DNA of 42,454 nt from an uncultured Clostridia bacterium (GCA_947628845.1 CANRBK010000003.1:1-42454); one strand, 5' to 3'; positions 7,727-17,255 are shown, numbered from the stretch's first letter. Numbers and translations: made by a program. The notes: generated from the sequence alone by a model not told the origin.

Positions 7727-9442
7727 ATGTTAAAAAATATAATAAAAAAAGAAAATGGTATTTCCATGATTTCACTAGTAGTAACAATAATTATTTTGCT
7801 TATAGTAACAAATATGTTGATATACAATGCAAAAGATAGTATACATATAAAAGCATTGACTAATTTATATAGTGATATAGAATTATTAAGAGAAAAAGTT
7901 TTTGAATATTATAATGAATATGGTCAGATACCAGCTAAAATAAAATATACCAATATAGGTAATTTATCAAATGCAAATATATTAAGTGTTAATAATGATA
8001 TAGGAGATTTTTATGTAATTGATTCAGAAGCAATGATGGGAATTACATTAAATTATGGAAAAGATTATGAGAAGATAAAGGATAATCAAGAAAATGCAAA
8101 TAGTTATACAGATGTATATATAATAAATGAAAATAGTCACAATATATTTTATGTCCAAGGTATAACAATAACAGAAAATAATGAAACAAAAACATATTAT
8201 ACAGACTATACAGAGCCAGATGAAACAACAATAGATTTAAGATATACAGATAATATTTTAATACCAGAAGGATATTACTACATAGGGAAAGAAGCTGATA
8301 GCAGTGGTAACCAGAGCGTGATTATTTCTACAAATAAAGATGAAAAAATAGATAATACTAGTCAAACGCAATATATATGGCAAAAAGAGATTTCAAATAT
8401 AGATAAAATACCAAGTACAATTGTCTTATCAGAAGAACAAGATGAAGATGAATTTATAAAAAGTGTAAATCATTATAAAGGATATTTTAAAAATAAAAAC
8501 AAGGTAACAGATATAGATATCATTTATCTTACAATAAAAGAAAATAAATGGTCAGAAGAATATACAGAAAATGGAAAATATGTAGACAAAAATGGAAATG
8601 TAGCATATATTCCAAAAGGTTTTAGAGTAAGTTTAGCAGAAGGAACAAATGAAATAAGAGATGGCTTAGTAATAACAGATAAAATAGATGAAGATTTAAA
8701 TAGTGTAGGAAATGAGTTTGTATGGATACCAGTAGAATATTTTGATGAATTTGTGAGAGAAGATTTTGAAGGAGTATTAACAGAGAGCGATTTCATATCA
8801 ACAGAACCAACAGAAGAAAAATATTATGAACCATTAGGCGATGGACAAGCAATAGATGAAACAGCAAGTGACAATATTAAAGAAGTACAGAAAATGTATA
8901 AAAGTATAAAAGAATATAAAGGATTTTATATAGGAAGATATGAAACTGGAATAGAAATAGATACACCTAGGACAAGTACTTCTGCAATATCACAAGAGCC
9001 TGTAATAAAAAGAAACAAGTATATATATAATTATATTTCTTTTGGAAATAGTAGTACAGATGAAAGCGTAGGAGCAGTAGAAAAAGCAAGAGGTATGTAT
9101 GAAAATAGTACTTTATGTTATGGAGTGCAATGGGATGCTATTATGAGATGGATAAGCCAAGATTCCTCAATAAATTATATTTTAGAAGATAGTTTAGAAA
9201 ATGGAAATTATAATACAGAAGGCAAATTAGCAAAATCAGGACTTAAAGAAAAATATCAAATAAAAAATATATATGATTTAGCTGGTAATGTAGCTGAATG
9301 GACAATGGAAACATATGATTTAGAACAAAAAGTGTTAAGAGGAGGGAAAAGCGGAGGAACAGAAAAAATAACAAATAGAGAAAAAAATAATATAGATACA
9401 GAATCTGGCTTATATGGATTTAGAGTTGCATTATATATTTAA
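7727..9442 (+). CDS. Pilin-like protein with C-terminal FGE/SUMF1 (lectin-like) domain
   Basis: 571 residues after AAAAGGAG. The N terminus has a short basic leader, a Gly (residue 12) and a hydrophobic helix (ISMISLVVTIIILLIV), like a prepilin class III signal but without the Glu5 of true type IV pilins. The C-terminal third is a formylglycine-generating-enzyme-like fold: FVWIPVEYF near 330, KGFYIGRYETG near 400, YDLAGNVAEWT near 520, RGGKSGG near 538 and the closing YGFRVALYI. The Cys pair of true FGE is not evident, so a binding (C-type-lectin-like) role is more likely than catalysis. The middle (residues 50-300) is unrecognised. It sits between spoIVFB and minD, an unusual insertion into that locus. 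Confidence 0.7.
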   Translation: MLKNIIKKENGISMISLVVTIIILLIVTNMLIYNAKDSIHIKALTNLYSDIELLREKVFEYYNEYGQIPAKIKYTNIGNLSNANILSVNNDIGDFYVIDSEAMMGITLNYGKDYEKIKDNQENANSYTDVYIINENSHNIFYVQGITITENNETKTYYTDYTEPDETTIDLRYTDNILIPEGYYYIGKEADSSGNQSVIISTNKDEKIDNTSQTQYIWQKEISNIDKIPSTIVLSEEQDEDEFIKSVNHYKGYFKNKNKVTDIDIIYLTIKENKWSEEYTENGKYVDKNGNVAYIPKGFRVSLAEGTNEIRDGLVITDKIDEDLNSVGNEFVWIPVEYFDEFVREDFEGVLTESDFISTEPTEEKYYEPLGDGQAIDETASDNIKEVQKMYKSIKEYKGFYIGRYETGIEIDTPRTSTSAISQEPVIKRNKYIYNYISFGNSSTDESVGAVEKARGMYENSTLCYGVQWDAIMRWISQDSSINYILEDSLENGNYNTEGKLAKSGLKEKYQIKNIYDLAGNVAEWTMETYDLEQKVLRGGKSGGTEKITNREKNNIDTESGLYGFRVALYI

Positions 9443-9479
9443 GAATAATCTAAAAACTTAAACTTGAAACATAAAATAA

Positions 9480-9508
9480 TTGACTTTTTAATCTTTTCGT
9501 TGTATTAT
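9480..9508 (+). promoter_or_regulatory. Sigma-A promoter of the minD-minE-rodA operon
   Basis: TTGACT (9480-9485), 17 bases, TATTAT (9503-9508), 31 bases before the minD ATG. It separates the min genes from the pilin/FGE gene upstream. Confidence 0.7.
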
Positions 9509-9538
9509 ATATACATAAAAATCCTAAGGAGGAAAGAT

Positions 9539-10333
9539 ATGGGAGAAGTAATAGTAATAACATCAGGAAAAGGCGGAGTAGGAAAAACAACAACAACAGC
9601 AAATTTAGGTTCAAGTCTAGCTATAGAGGGAAAAAAGGTGTGCTTAGTTGATACAGATATAGGACTAAGAAATTTGGATGTCGTAATGGGATTAGAAAAT
9701 AGAATAGTATATGATATAGTTGATGTTGTGGAAGAAAGATGTAAATTAAGACAAGCATTAATAAAAGATAAGAGATTTAAAGAGTTATATCTACTACCAG
9801 CTGCCCAAACAAGAGATAAAAGTGCTGTAAACGAAGAACAAATGAAGGATTTAACAAAAAAATTAAAAGAAGAATTCGACTATATTCTTATAGATTGTCC
9901 AGCAGGGATAGAACAAGGATTTAAAAATGCAATTGCAGGAGCAGATCGTGCTATAGTAGTAACAACAGCAGAAATATCTGCTATAAGAGATGCCGATAGA
10001 ATAATTGGATTATTAGAATCATCAGAAATCAAAAATCCAGAATTGGTAATAAACAGAATAAGACCTAATATGGTAAAAAAAGGTGAAATGATGGATGTTG
10101 ATGATATAGTAGATTTACTATCTATTGATTTAATTGGTGTTGTACCAGATGATGAATATATAATAACACAAACTAATAAAGGTGAACCAGTAATTCAAAA
10201 CAAAAAAGCACCATCAGGAAAAGCATATATTGAAATAGCTAAAAGAGTATTAGGAGAAAAAATAGAAGTAACGATACCTGGAAGAAAAGAAATAGGATTT
10301 TTTGAAAAAATAAAAAATTTTTTTAAAAAATAG
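9539..10333 (+). CDS. minD: Septum-site determining ATPase MinD
   Basis: 264 residues. MinD is a ParA/MinD-type ATPase that dimerises on the membrane with ATP and, with MinC and MinE, keeps division at mid-cell. The deviant Walker A GKGGVGKTT lies at residues 9-17, followed by DTDIGLRNLDVVMGLE and the DYILIDCPAGIEQGF segment. The C-terminal amphipathic membrane-targeting helix is present (EIGFFEKIKNFFKK). I chose ATG 9539 because AAGGAGG lies just before it and the protein then begins MGEVIVITSG as usual; an upstream TTG at 9464 is rejected. No minC precedes it in this window. Confidence 0.95.
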   Translation: MGEVIVITSGKGGVGKTTTTANLGSSLAIEGKKVCLVDTDIGLRNLDVVMGLENRIVYDIVDVVEERCKLRQALIKDKRFKELYLLPAAQTRDKSAVNEEQMKDLTKKLKEEFDYILIDCPAGIEQGFKNAIAGADRAIVVTTAEISAIRDADRIIGLLESSEIKNPELVINRIRPNMVKKGEMMDVDDIVDLLSIDLIGVVPDDEYIITQTNKGEPVIQNKKAPSGKAYIEIAKRVLGEKIEVTIPGRKEIGFFEKIKNFFKK

Positions 10334-10364
10334 TATCAATTAGATGTGGAGGGATAGGAGAGAA

Positions 10365-10961
10365 ATGTTTGAAAACATAATAAATTTCTTTAAAAAAATG
10401 AGCAAAAAAGAAACTAAAAAACAATCAAAAGAAAGTTCAAAAAATACTGCTAAAGAGAGATTGCATTTAGTATTGATGCAAGATAGAGCTAATGTTTCAG
10501 CAGACTTCCTAGAGCTAATGAAACAAGAAATAATTGATGTAATAAAAAAATATATAGAAATTGATGAAAAAGAAATTGATGTTAGATTAACAAACAAAGA
10601 AAATGAAGATGGCACAAATGGTGCTCCAGCTCTATATGCCAATATTCCTATTCTCAATATAAAAAATGATTCAAGAAATATAGGTAAAGAAGAACTAAAA
10701 AAAGAGGATAAAGAAGAAGATTCAGAAGTAATAGAAAATCAGGAACAACAAAAAGAAGAAGAAAAGCAAGAAGATATAAGTGAAGATTTAGAGATAGAAG
10801 GACAAGAAACACCTTATATAGAAGAACAAAATGAAGATCAACGTCAAGAAATAAAGCAAGATCAAAATCAAGAGAAAGAGCAAGAAATAAAACAAGAACA
10901 AACACAAAATAATAATCAAGAGAATAATACAGAGACAATAGAAACTAAACAAGAATATTAA
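10365..10961 (+). CDS. minE: MinE with a long acidic/Gln-rich C-terminal extension
   Basis: 198 residues from ATG 10365 (GGAG seven bases upstream). Residues 1 to about 85 are a full MinE: an N-terminal amphipathic segment (MFENIINFFKK), AKERLHLVLMQDRA for MinD stimulation, and the dimer region ending IDEKEIDVRL. MinE proteins normally stop around 90 residues. Here about 105 more residues follow, made almost entirely of E, Q, K, N and D (for example QEKEQEIKQEQTQNNNQ), a low-complexity probably disordered tail. It is encoded 31 bases after minD. The tail does not match a domain I know. Confidence 0.88.
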   Translation: MFENIINFFKKMSKKETKKQSKESSKNTAKERLHLVLMQDRANVSADFLELMKQEIIDVIKKYIEIDEKEIDVRLTNKENEDGTNGAPALYANIPILNIKNDSRNIGKEELKKEDKEEDSEVIENQEQQKEEEKQEDISEDLEIEGQETPYIEEQNEDQRQEIKQDQNQEKEQEIKQEQTQNNNQENNTETIETKQEY

Positions 10962-10980
10962 AAGGAAAAAGAGTAATATA

Positions 10981-12088
10981 ATGAGAAAAAGAGAATTAAA
11001 AAATATGGAATGGGGATTGTTAATAGTTGCAATTATCTTATCAACGATAGGATTAATTGCACTATTTTCAGCTACTCAAGAAGCCGAATATGATGAATTT
11101 AAAAAGCAAATAATATGGTTTGTAACAAGTATAATAATGATGGTAATAGTTATGTTAATAAATTATGAAACATTAGTTAAGTTGTCACCAATTTTTTATG
11201 GTATATTTATTATATTACTAATAGCAGTATTATTCACTAAACCAGTAAATGGAGCTACAAGTTGGTTTGATATAGGAGCATTTTCATTTCAACCATCGGA
11301 ATTTGCTAAAATTGTAGTTATATTATTTTTAGCATATATAATATCTAAAATTCAAGAAAGATATGTAGAAGATATAAATAGACCAATAAAATTATTAATA
11401 ATATTAGTTGCAGTTGCATTACCATTATTATTGATAATTAAACAGCCAGATTTAGGAACAGCAATGGCATTTTGCGCAGCTCTTGCTATGATGCTATTTA
11501 CTGCAGGAATAGATAAAAAATATATATTTGGAGTAATAATTGTAGCAGTTATATCTATACCCATACTTTATAAATTTATATTGCCAGAACATGCTAAAAA
11601 AAGAATAGATATATTTTTAAATCCAGAATCAGACCCACGTGGAAGTGGATATAATATAATTCAATCTAAATTAGCTATAGGAGCAGGGCAATTAACAGGG
11701 ATGGGACTTTTAAAAGGGAATCAAACACAATTAGGATATTTATATCCTAAAACCACAGATTTTATATACTCTGTAATTAGTGAAGAAATGGGCTTTATAG
11801 TAGCTCGGTTTAATGATAATTTTATATGTATTTCTGGTAACAAAAGCTCTGTATATAGCAAAAACAGCTAAAGATAGTATAGGCTCACTAATAGCATCAG
11901 GAATAGCGGGAATATTTTTATTTCACATGACAGAAAACATAGGTATGGTAATGGGATTATTGCCAATTACAGGAGTACCTCTATTACTTATTAGCTATGG
12001 AGGAAGCTCAATGATTACAAGTTATTTATTAATAGGAATTTTATTAAATATTAGTAGTAAAAGACAAAAAACTATATTTGTAAGATAA
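10981..12088 (+). CDS. rodA: RodA/FtsW-family SEDS glycosyltransferase, split by +1 frameshift at a CGG codon
   Basis: SEDS membrane polymerase that builds peptidoglycan from lipid II for the elongasome; about ten membrane segments. Conserved SEDS stretches are present: QPSEFAKIVVILFLA, IIKQPDLGTAM, DPRGSGYNIIQS, SVISEEMGFI and, in the second frame, LPITGVPLLLISYGGSS. The first frame runs 10981-11871 and the second to 12088. They join at in-frame CGG 11806-11808: skipping the C gives GTA GCT GGT TTA ATG and an uninterrupted protein of 368 residues, a normal RodA length. The gene follows minE by 19 bases and precedes dusB, and its position favours RodA over FtsW. If the extra C is real and not bypassed, the product lacks its last membrane segments. 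Confidence 0.85.
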
Positions 12089-12099
12089 AAGAGGTAATA

Positions 12100-13068
12100 A
12101 TGTATTTAAAGAGACTAAAAATACAAAATATGGAATTAGAAAATAATTTAATATTAGCTCCAATGGCAGGTGTAACAGACTTGCCTTTTCGCGTTATATG
12201 TAAAGAATTTGGACCAGGGCTAGTTTGTACAGAAATGGTAAGTAGTAAAGCAATATTTTATAATGATTCAAAAACAAAATTGCTGATGAATACGCGAGGA
12301 GAAAAAAGGCCTATAAGTATGCAAATATTTGGCAGTGATGAAGAAACTATCGGATATGCTAGCAAATATGTAAGTCAATTAGCAGATATTGTAGATATAA
12401 ATATGGGATGTCCAGCGCCTAAAGTTGTAAAAAATGGAGATGGTAGCAAATTATTACTAGATATAGAAAAAGCAGAAAGAATAATAAAATCAGTAGTAAA
12501 AAATTCTGATAAGCCTGTAACATTAAAATTGAGAAAAGGATGGGATTTAAATAATGTTGTAGCTGTGGAATTTGCGAGAATGGCAGAAAATGCAGGAATA
12601 TCAGCAATAACTATTCATGGTAGAACAAGAAGTGAAATGTATTCAGGAAAAGTTGATTTAGAAATAATTAAAAAAGTAAAAGAAAGTGTGAAAATTCCTG
12701 TAATAGGAAATGGTGATATAACAGACGAAGAATCTGCACTAAAGATGTTTGAATATACAGGGGTAGATGGAATTATGATAGGTAGAGGGGCATTTGGAAA
12801 CCCTTGGATATTCAAAAAAATAAAATACTTTTTAGAAACAGGAGAAAAATTACCTGAAATATCAAAGGAAGAAAAATTAAGAATTATAAAAAAACATATA
12901 GAATTAGAGTTACAAGAAAAAGAAGAAATTACAGCAATAAGAGAAATGAGAAAGCATATAGCTTGGTATACAAAAAATATGCCTAATTCAAGTGAATTTA
13001 GGAACGAGATAAATAAAATAGAAGATAAAAATGAGTTATTAAGAATAGTAGAGAAATTTTTTGTATAA
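12100..13068 (+). CDS. dusB: tRNA-dihydrouridine synthase
   Basis: 322 residues; a flavoenzyme that reduces uridines in the D-loop of tRNA with NADPH. The TIM-barrel signature is clear: LAPMAGVTDLPFRVIC at residues 18-33, QIFGSDEETIG, DINMGCPAPKVVKNGDG with the catalytic Cys near 104, KLRKGWD, ITIHGRTR and GIMIGRGAFGNPW. Length and motifs match the DusB/Dus1 group of Firmicutes. Ribosome site AAGAGGTAATA, 11 bases after rodA, so it ends the min-rodA operon. Confidence 0.92.
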   Translation: MYLKRLKIQNMELENNLILAPMAGVTDLPFRVICKEFGPGLVCTEMVSSKAIFYNDSKTKLLMNTRGEKRPISMQIFGSDEETIGYASKYVSQLADIVDINMGCPAPKVVKNGDGSKLLLDIEKAERIIKSVVKNSDKPVTLKLRKGWDLNNVVAVEFARMAENAGISAITIHGRTRSEMYSGKVDLEIIKKVKESVKIPVIGNGDITDEESALKMFEYTGVDGIMIGRGAFGNPWIFKKIKYFLETGEKLPEISKEEKLRIIKKHIELELQEKEEITAIREMRKHIAWYTKNMPNSSEFRNEINKIEDKNELLRIVEKFFV

Positions 13069-13137
13069 AATATAGTAGTAAAACAAGAAAAGCCGAATAA
13101 AAATTAAGTAAGAATAATTTTTAGGAGGCTTTTTTAA

Positions 13138-13809
13138 ATGTCAAATAATAATTTTAATAACAAAAAATTACATTCACACAATCAAAAACAAAATATAAAC
13201 CTAAGAAAAGTAATTATAATCTTAGTCATTGTAGTACTTTTAATAACTTTAATAATATTTTTTATAAAAAACAATAATAATACGGCTAAAACTTCAAAAA
13301 TTGGAAATAATAGTACTAGTCAAGAAATTGTAAATTATATTTTAAATATTAGTTCATATGAAGCAAATATAGAAGTAGAAGTAAAGACAAACAAAAATAC
13401 TAATAAATACAAGATAAAACAAAAATACATAAGTAAAGAAAATAATATGCAAGAAGTATTAGAACCAAGTAATATTCAAGGAGTGAAAATCGTAAAAGAA
13501 GGAAATAATTTAAGAATAGAAAATACCAAATTAAGTTTAACAAAAATAATAGAGGATTATAAAGATATATCTCAAAATAATTTAGATTTAATCAATTTTC
13601 TAGAAAATTATAAAAATAATTCAAATTCAAAATTTAAAGAACAAAATGATCAAATAATAATGGAAACAATAGCAAAAACAGAGAATAATTATCAGAAATA
13701 TGAAACATTATATGTATCAAGAGAAAATGCAGAACCTATAAAGATGGAGATAAAAGATACTAACCAAAATACAATAATTAACATAATATATAATGAGATA
13801 GATATATAA
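13138..13809 (+). CDS. Membrane-anchored GerS/LolA-like protein
   Basis: 223 residues. A basic, N/H-rich cytoplasmic segment is followed by one membrane helix (residues about 23-43) and an extracellular domain of alternating beta strands (YEANIEVEVKTNK, NKYKIKQKYI, NMQEVLEPSNIQGV, NLRIENTKLSLTKI). This pattern and the phrase about LEPSNIQGV resemble LolA-fold proteins of the GerS type, which help spore cortex lysis in clostridia. A gene of this type often stands upstream of alr and mazF in Clostridia, and mazF follows here, although alr is missing. No lipobox Cys is present, unlike GerS lipoprotein. The assignment is by fold pattern and context, hence moderate. Confidence 0.5.
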   Translation: MSNNNFNNKKLHSHNQKQNINLRKVIIILVIVVLLITLIIFFIKNNNNTAKTSKIGNNSTSQEIVNYILNISSYEANIEVEVKTNKNTNKYKIKQKYISKENNMQEVLEPSNIQGVKIVKEGNNLRIENTKLSLTKIIEDYKDISQNNLDLINFLENYKNNSNSKFKEQNDQIIMETIAKTENNYQKYETLYVSRENAEPIKMEIKDTNQNTIINIIYNEIDI

Positions 13810-13874
13810 TTTATCTTTGCAACTAATATAAAAAAATACAGACTTGACACATACTAATATTAGGAGTGAATAAT

Positions 13875-14225
13875 ATGATAATAAAAAGAGGAGATATGTT
13901 TTATGCTGATTTAAGCCCAGTAGTAGGTTCAGAACAAGGAGGAATACGACCAGTTTTGATAATACAAAATGATATGGGTAATAAATATAGCCCAACAGTA
14001 ATAGCTGCAGCAATAACATCACAGACTAATAAAACAAAACTACCAACACATATAGAAATAAATTCAGAAGAATGTGGATTAAAAAATGATTCTGTAGTTT
14101 TAGCAGAGCAAATAAGAACAATAGATAAAAGTAGATTAAAAGAAAAAATAGGGCACATACAAGATGAACAAATTATAAATAAGATAAATAATGCACTAGG
14201 AGTAAGTTTTGGTTTAGAAGAATAA
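13875..14225 (+). CDS. mazF: MazF/PemK-type endoribonuclease toxin
   Basis: 116 residues from ATG 13875, chosen because AGGAG lies eight bases upstream and the length equals Bacillus EndoA (116). MazF cuts mRNA at short specific sites. Family signatures: [49 protein letters not shown] and [15 protein letters not shown]. No MazE-type antitoxin ORF of any size is visible in the 65 bases upstream or directly downstream, so in this window it is unpaired; the antitoxin may be encoded elsewhere. A TTGACA at 13845-13850 has no well-placed -10. Confidence 0.9.
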   Translation: MIIKRGDMFYADLSPVVGSEQGGIRPVLIIQNDMGNKYSPTVIAAAITSQTNKTKLPTHIEINSEECGLKNDSVVLAEQIRTIDKSRLKEKIGHIQDEQIINKINNALGVSFGLEE

Positions 14226-14235
14226 TAATTAAAAG

Positions 14236-14275
14236 TTGCCAAACAGGTAAATTATATACCGATTTGGCAATTTTC
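14236..14275. terminator. Bidirectional terminator between mazF and the HD-GYP gene
   Basis: TTGCCAAA (14236-14243) pairs with TTTGGCAA (14263-14270), with an inner GGTA/TACC pairing and TTTTC after it. Convergent genes flank it, and on the minus strand the stem is followed by CTTTTAATTATTATT. Confidence 0.75.
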
Positions 14276-14288
14276 TTATAGTATAAAA

Positions 14289-15227
14289 TTACACTTTTAA
14301 TTTTTTTATTTCTTTAATTTCTTTGAATAGTTGTTTAATATGAGCATTTTGAGTAACAACAACATTTCTATAAGAATTTAAAATTTTAGCATAATTGTCA
14401 ATAGTTTCTTCACCAGTAAGTAGATATTTCATACCATTAAGATAATATTCTTGCTTATTTTTGCTTTTTGCAGAAAGTCTTTTTTTATCATATTTTTCAA
14501 CTTCTTCAAGTCTTTGAATAACAGGCTTTAAATCTTTTATATAATCCATAATACAAGATATTTCATACTCTGTATCATCAATAACAACTTTTATTAAAGC
14601 TTTTATAATAATAGGATTAGTTTTTCCTATTTTTTTATTTTTTACTGGAACTTTATATGTTTCAGGATTTTTAATAGGATGGCATTCATCTATTAAAATT
14701 TTTAAAGTATCAACAATATTTACGTGTGATTTATATTGTCTTTTACTAACAATAGCATCATACTCATCAGCTACTCTAATAATTTGGCCTTCATAAGGAA
14801 TATCTTTTTTTTCTAAAGCGTTAGGATAGCCAGTACCATTTAAAGCCTCATGATGGTAAAGTGTTCCTGCTGCATAAGGCCTTAATTTTAAATCATCCAT
14901 ACATATTTTATGACCAATAGTGGTATGTTTTTTCATAATTTCATATTCTTCATCAGTTAAAGGACCATTTTTTTGTAAAATATGTGGTGGTATAAATTGC
15001 TTACCAATATCATGTAAATATGCACAAATTGTACAATATTCAGTAAAGCTTTTAGAGCAATGAAGATATTCACAAATTCTACAAACTACAGAGGCAACAT
15101 TTTCAGAATGCTTTCTAGTAAAGATATCTAAGCTTCCTAAAATATTTAATTGATATTGCATATTTTTATCTAAATTATAAGATTTTAAACTAGTTCTATC
15201 ATAAAAATCAAAAATTTCTTTCGGCAT
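14289..15227 (-). CDS. HD-GYP-type phosphodiesterase
   Basis: 312 residues from the ATG at 15227, with GGAG seven bases upstream (a TTG two codons earlier is too close). The core is an HD domain of the HD-GYP type: YLHDIGKQFIPPHILQK near residue 70, the HTTIGHKIC segment, YHHEALNGTGYPN near 127 and IRVADEYDAIVSKRQYK. The GYP signature appears as GTGYP. Such enzymes hydrolyse cyclic di-GMP or related dinucleotides. There is no receiver domain; the C-terminal about 100 residues (charged, helical) are unrecognised. It stands alone on the minus strand. Confidence 0.85.
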   Translation of the reverse strand: MPKEIFDFYDRTSLKSYNLDKNMQYQLNILGSLDIFTRKHSENVASVVCRICEYLHCSKSFTEYCTICAYLHDIGKQFIPPHILQKNGPLTDEEYEIMKKHTTIGHKICMDDLKLRPYAAGTLYHHEALNGTGYPNALEKKDIPYEGQIIRVADEYDAIVSKRQYKSHVNIVDTLKILIDECHPIKNPETYKVPVKNKKIGKTNPIIIKALIKVVIDDTEYEISCIMDYIKDLKPVIQRLEEVEKYDKKRLSAKSKNKQEYYLNGMKYLLTGEETIDNYAKILNSYRNVVVTQNAHIKQLFKEIKEIKKLKV

Positions 15228-15347
15228 GTTCAATCTCCTTTATTTTTTAATATCTACATTAATAAAATTTTAACATAAAGAATAGATAACTGCAATAAAA
15301 AAGATAATAATAAAAGAAAATTAATTAATAGTTTTTAAAATTAAAAT

Positions 15348-15376
15348 TTGTAAAAAGGCAAAAAATGTGCTAAAAT
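15348..15376 (+). promoter_or_regulatory. Sigma-A promoter of aspS
   Basis: TTGTAA (15348-15353), 17 bases, TAAAAT (15371-15376), about 32 bases before the aspS ATG. No T-box leader hairpin or T-box sequence is visible in this short leader. Confidence 0.5.
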
Positions 15377-15408
15377 ATAAAGCAAATAAAAATTTTGGAG
15401 GAAGAATA

Positions 15409-17154
15409 ATGTATAGAACAAAAACATGTGGAGAATTAAATATATCAAATGTAAATGAAGAAATAGAACTTGCTGGCTGGATACAAAAAATAAGAGATTT
15501 AGGAGCAATGGTATTTATAGATTTAAGAGACCAATTTGGAATAACTCAAATTGTAATAAATGACGAAGAATTGCAAAAACAAGCCAAAGAGCTTACAACT
15601 GAAAGTTGTATCCACATATCTGGAAAAGTTGTGGAAAGAAGTAACAAAAATACGAAAATTCCAACAGGAGAAATAGAAGTAATAGCAAATAAAATAGAAG
15701 TATTAGGAAAATGTAAAAATGTACTTCCATTTGAAGTAAATACAGAGCAAGAAGTAAGAGAAGATTTAAGATTAGAATATAGATTTTTAAACTTAAGGAA
15801 TGAGAAACTACATAATAATATATTACTTCGTTCAAAAATACTAAAAACCTTAAGGGACAAAATGGATGAATTAGGATTTGCAGAAATTCAAACACCAATT
15901 TTAGCAAACTCATCACCAGAAGGTGCAAGAGATTATTTAGTACCAAGTAGATTAAACCCAGGAGAATTTTATGCTTTACCACAAGCACCACAACAATTTA
16001 AGCAACTATTGATGGTAGGAGGATTTGATAAATATTTTCAAATAGCACCATGTTTTAGAGATGAAGATCCAAGAGCAGACAGAGCACCAGGAGAATTTTA
16101 TCAATTAGATTTTGAGATGAGCTTTGCTACACAAGAGGATGTATTTAAAGTAATAGAAGAAGTTATACCATATACATTTGAAAAATTTACTAATTGGAAA
16201 GTAGATAAAGGACCATTTTTAAGAATTCCATATAAAGAAGCTATGGAAAAATACGGAATTGATAAGCCAGATTTAAGAAATCCATTAATAATACAAGATG
16301 TTACAAAATGTTTTGAAATCTCGGAATTCAAAGCATTTGAAGGAAAAACAATAAAAGCAATAATTGTTCCAAATGGAGCAGAACAAGGAAGAAAATTCTT
16401 TGACAAAATGACAGAATTTGCAATAGAAGAAGCAGGAGCAAAAGGATTAGCATGGACAAAATATGAACAATCAGGAGAAATTACAGGAGGAATTGCAAAG
16501 TTTATAACAGAAGAAATAAAAGAAAAATTAGAAAATGAATACGGAATGACTAAAAACTCAAGTATTTTCTTTATAGCTGATGAATTTAAAACAGCACAAA
16601 AAATAGCAGGCTTAGTAAGAATAGAATTAGGAAAAAGATTAGATTTACTAGAGAAAAATGTATATAGATTTTGCCATATAGTAGACTTTCCTATGTATGA
16701 ATTATCAGACGAAGGAACAATAGACTTTAATCATAATCCGTTTTCAATGCCACAAGGTGGAATGGAGAGCTTAGAGACAAAAGACCCATTAGATATAGTA
16801 GCATATCAATATGATTTAGTATGTAATGGATATGAAATGTCATCTGGAGCAGTAAGAAATCATAATCCAGAGATAATGGTTAAAGCATTTGAAATAGCAG
16901 GATATAAAGAAGATGATGTAAAAGAAAGATTCGGTGCATTATATAACGCATTTCAATATGGAACACCACCACATGCAGGTGCAGCACCTGGTGTTGACAG
17001 AATGGTAATGCTAATTGAAGATTCTCAAAATATAAGAGAAGTAATAGCATTTCCAAAAAATAAAAGAGCAAGAGACCTTCTTATGAGAGCGCCATCAAGA
17101 GTTTCAGAGCAACAATTAAAAGATGTACATATACAACTTAGAGAAATAAAATAA
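15409..17154 (+). CDS. aspS: Aspartyl-tRNA synthetase
   Basis: 581 residues from ATG 15409, with TTGGAGGAAGAATA just upstream; a GTG at 15367 gives an extra N-terminal stretch and is rejected. Class II synthetase of the bacterial type. The anticodon-binding OB domain comes first (ELAGWIQKIRDLGAMVFIDL), then motif 2 with CFRDEDPRADRAPGEFYQLD, the GAD insertion domain (about 280-400) and motif 3 GAAPGVDRMVMLI near the end. The QAPQQFKQLLMVGGFDKYFQ run is diagnostic. It has its own promoter and terminator, so it is monocistronic. Confidence 0.95.
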   Translation: MYRTKTCGELNISNVNEEIELAGWIQKIRDLGAMVFIDLRDQFGITQIVINDEELQKQAKELTTESCIHISGKVVERSNKNTKIPTGEIEVIANKIEVLGKCKNVLPFEVNTEQEVREDLRLEYRFLNLRNEKLHNNILLRSKILKTLRDKMDELGFAEIQTPILANSSPEGARDYLVPSRLNPGEFYALPQAPQQFKQLLMVGGFDKYFQIAPCFRDEDPRADRAPGEFYQLDFEMSFATQEDVFKVIEEVIPYTFEKFTNWKVDKGPFLRIPYKEAMEKYGIDKPDLRNPLIIQDVTKCFEISEFKAFEGKTIKAIIVPNGAEQGRKFFDKMTEFAIEEAGAKGLAWTKYEQSGEITGGIAKFITEEIKEKLENEYGMTKNSSIFFIADEFKTAQKIAGLVRIELGKRLDLLEKNVYRFCHIVDFPMYELSDEGTIDFNHNPFSMPQGGMESLETKDPLDIVAYQYDLVCNGYEMSSGAVRNHNPEIMVKAFEIAGYKEDDVKERFGALYNAFQYGTPPHAGAAPGVDRMVMLIEDSQNIREVIAFPKNKRARDLLMRAPSRVSEQQLKDVHIQLREIK

Positions 17155-17155
17155 T

Positions 17156-17195
17156 ATAAGGGAGAAATGAAATTTAACTTCATTTTCTCCCTTAT
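17156..17195 (+). terminator. Strong terminator after aspS
   Basis: ATAAGGGAGAAATGAA (17156-17171) pairs with TTCATTTTCTCCCTTAT (17179-17195), one bulge. A second inverted repeat, TATAGGAAA/TTTCCTATA at 17201-17228, follows and may serve the convergent minus-strand gene. Confidence 0.8.
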
Positions 17196-17255
17196 TATAT
17201 TATAGGAAAATTTTCTGAATTTCCTATAATATAAAGTATTCCAAAAATTATATAG

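Noticed and set aside
9464..9538. Longer MinD from a TTG at 9464
   Set aside because: It would include the promoter hexamers and the ribosome site; MinD proteins start at the MGEVIVIT position.
10981..12088. rodA as an ordinary decaying pseudogene
   Set aside because: There is only one lesion, the reading frame is otherwise clean on both sides, and the lesion type is identical to those in dapL and ndvB; decay would give mixed stops and indels.
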